Assembly: GCA_030019485.1 (NCBI GenBank)
Contig: JASEEW010000109.1
Span: forward strand, 1-6,292
Length of the DNA: 6,292 bases
DNA from: Thermoplasmatales archaeon
Lineage (GTDB): Archaea; Thermoplasmatota; JASEFT01; JAUWIS01
Reading direction: 5' to 3'
Position numbers and translations under genes: made by a program. The notes under the pieces are model-generated. The model was given only the letters and a program-made list of their open reading frames with translations. It did no database searches and was not told the DNA's origin. Positions 5,069 through 6,292 of this stretch are shown one piece after another (within the stretch, counting starts at the first letter, position 1; each line of letters begins with the position of its first letter).

Positions 5069-5697
5069 TAAAACCCTACAAATTTGAGAACATTTATTCT
5101 GATGGGAAAAATCTTCTGACAAAAGGCAGACCTGTTTCCAGTGAAAAAACCATTAATGAATACAGACTCTGGAATCCTAGAAGAAGCAAACTGTGCGCCA
5201 TGCTTCTAAACAAATGCAAAACAATGCCTATCAAGAAAAACAGCAGGGTTCTATATCTTGGTGCTGCGTCAGGCACAACCAGTTCATATGTTTCAGATAT
5301 TGCAGACAATGGTGTTGTTTACTGTGTTGAGTTTTCTCCCAGGGTTTTCAGGGAGCTTATATTTATGTGCGAAAAAAGGAAAAACACAATTCCAATACTT
5401 GCTGATGCAAATAAACCTGAAAAATACAGACACATTGTTGAAAACGTTGATGTTATTTATCAGGATATTGCGCAGAGAAACCAGACAGAGATATTTAAAA
5501 AAAATATAGGGGTGTTTCTTAAAAAAAATGGATACGGTATCATTATGGTGAAGGCAGGAAGCATAGACACAACTGCAAAGATAAAGGATATTTACAATCA
5601 TGTTATAAATGAATTGAAAAGCTTTGAAATTGTTGAGAAAATAGAATTAAAACCCTACTGTAAGGATCATCTTGCAATTTGTGTTAAAGGAGGGTAA
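5065..5697 (+). CDS. flpA: fibrillarin-like rRNA/tRNA 2'-O-methyltransferase
   Basis: The archaeal fibrillarin homologue, 210 residues, which transfers methyl groups from S-adenosylmethionine to ribose 2'-OH in rRNA (and some tRNAs) within C/D box RNPs, together with Nop5 and L7Ae. The short N-terminal domain leads into the signature RLWNPRRSKLCA (34-45). The SAM site is VLYLGAASGTT (62-72) with acidic Glu89 (VEFSPR) and Asp114 (LADANKP). The catalytic positions Asp134 (YQDIAQ), Lys163 (MVKAGSID) and the DHLAICV strand near the C-terminus are intact. The ATG at 5065 is chosen because it gives the normal length and overlaps the propeller stop as ATGA; an in-frame ATG at 5029 would lie inside the zinc-ribbon coding region. 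No nop5 gene adjoins it here. The next gene follows without any gap, indicating an operon. Confidence 0.95.
   Translation: MIKPYKFENIYSDGKNLLTKGRPVSSEKTINEYRLWNPRRSKLCAMLLNKCKTMPIKKNSRVLYLGAASGTTSSYVSDIADNGVVYCVEFSPRVFRELIFMCEKRKNTIPILADANKPEKYRHIVENVDVIYQDIAQRNQTEIFKKNIGVFLKKNGYGIIMVKAGSIDTTAKIKDIYNHVINELKSFEIVEKIELKPYCKDHLAICVKGG
5689..5694 (+). promoter_or_regulatory. strong Shine-Dalgarno site between flpA and the export-family gene
   Basis: AAAGGAGGG, overlapping the last codons of flpA, ends three bases before the ATG at 5698. It shows that the downstream gene is translated from the flpA transcript, in contrast to the leaderless-looking starts at 3300 and 3842. Confidence 0.6.
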
Positions 5698-6249
5698 ATG
5701 AAAAGAATAGATATAGTAAAATTTTTCACACCTTTTGGAATTGTAGGTATAGTATCATTAATTTTGATTCTGGCAGACCCTGTAGAGTTAAAATATGCTG
5801 CTGGGTATGGAGGAATGATGCTGACCTATTTCTTCCCATTAAATCCTCTTGGCAGGATAACAATAGTTTTAGCTGCTATTGCTAATCTAAACCTGTTCCT
5901 TGCTGTTCTTTCCATTGTTTTTGTTGATGCGGTTTCCTCTTTGTTTATAGTATGGAATTTTGATATTGCTACAAAAATACCGTTTATTGGAAAATTTTTG
6001 TTGAAAACTGAGGAAAAAGGAAAAAGGGCGTTGGAAAAATATTCTTGGGTGAGGGGGCTGTCGTTCATTGGTGTTATGCTATTTGTAGCAATACCTTTTC
6101 TTGGAACAAACGCAGTGGTGGGATCAATCGTAGGCAAAATCATTGGAATGACACCAGCAAGGGTTTGGATTGCAGTACTTATTGGCTCAATCATTGGTGT
6201 TATGATTATTGCGCTTCCAGCGTACTATGGTGTGGCTCTGCTTAAATAG
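5698..6249 (+). CDS. small multidrug export family membrane protein
   Basis: A 183-residue polytopic membrane protein of the small multidrug export family (Pfam Sm_multidrug_ex type). It has about five or six hydrophobic segments, near 8-27, 35-50, 54-85, 122-142 and 155-182, with one hydrophilic cytoplasmic stretch (LLKTEEKGKRALEKYSWVRG, about 101-120). The family signature is the glycine-rich AIPFLGTNAVVGSIVGKIIG (131-150). Members are conserved in archaea and bacteria. The drug-export name comes from early annotation, and the transported substrate is not established. It starts on the base after the flpA stop behind a strong Shine-Dalgarno site, so it is the third gene of the propeller-flpA operon, although no functional link to RNA methylation is obvious. 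The remaining 43 bases of the window contain no recognisable gene or terminator. Confidence 0.75.
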   Translation: MKRIDIVKFFTPFGIVGIVSLILILADPVELKYAAGYGGMMLTYFFPLNPLGRITIVLAAIANLNLFLAVLSIVFVDAVSSLFIVWNFDIATKIPFIGKFLLKTEEKGKRALEKYSWVRGLSFIGVMLFVAIPFLGTNAVVGSIVGKIIGMTPARVWIAVLIGSIIGVMIIALPAYYGVALLK

Positions 6250-6292
6250 TATGTTCGTGGGGAGAGAGTAAAAAAATCAGTCGGAATTACCA

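Noticed and set aside
6250..6292. Possible terminator or new gene start at the right edge
   Set aside because: Only a six-codon ATG frame and a purine-rich stretch are present; there is no T-run or hairpin on the plus strand.

Overview
The window looks like archaeal, probably euryarchaeotal, chromosome. The strongest evidence is an intact fibrillarin-like rRNA 2'-O-methyltransferase gene (flpA). Supporting signs are candidate TATA boxes about 25-30 bases upstream of start codons that lack a Shine-Dalgarno site (leaderless layout), an ISH3-like insertion sequence, and a secreted beta-helix-type protein start. The 7TM sensor-type protein ends in a motif that I associate with Thermoplasmata-like euryarchaea, so that lineage is a guess rather than a result.

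Layout. Bases 31-1056 (minus strand) encode a membrane protein with a histidine-kinase-type N-terminal 7TM region but no kinase domain. A short divergent promoter region (1057-1140) separates it from the start of a secreted beta-helix-like protein (1141 onward, plus strand), which is cut off after about 75 codons. The cut coincides with one end of an IS4-superfamily/ISH3-like insertion sequence, proposed here as 1362-2769. Its transposase (minus strand, 2696 to 1529) is split in two frames by one extra T in a T7 run. The right side of the element abuts a second, 5'-truncated reading frame that does not look like the missing half of the left gene. That frame overlaps a small gene (2931-3179) whose C-terminus resembles UPF0175-type antitoxins, and a tiny frameshifted remnant may follow it.

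From 3300 to the right edge the DNA is compact and apparently healthy. It holds a gamma-class carbonic anhydrase-like protein (3300-3815), an eight-repeat beta-propeller with a C-terminal zinc ribbon (3842-5068), flpA (5065-5697) and a small multidrug export family membrane protein (5698-6249). The last three form a tight operon: the propeller and flpA overlap by ATGA, and the membrane protein starts immediately after the flpA stop behind a strong Shine-Dalgarno site. The propeller gene has its own candidate TATA box, overlapping the carbonic anhydrase stop codon.

Functionally, flpA is the core RNA-modification gene (C/D box RNP methylation of rRNA and tRNA). The most interesting element is the propeller/zinc-ribbon protein coupled to it, in the place where the partner nop5 often sits. 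The left half records insertion-sequence activity and gene loss. I did not see a CRISPR array, tRNA, rRNA or defence system.
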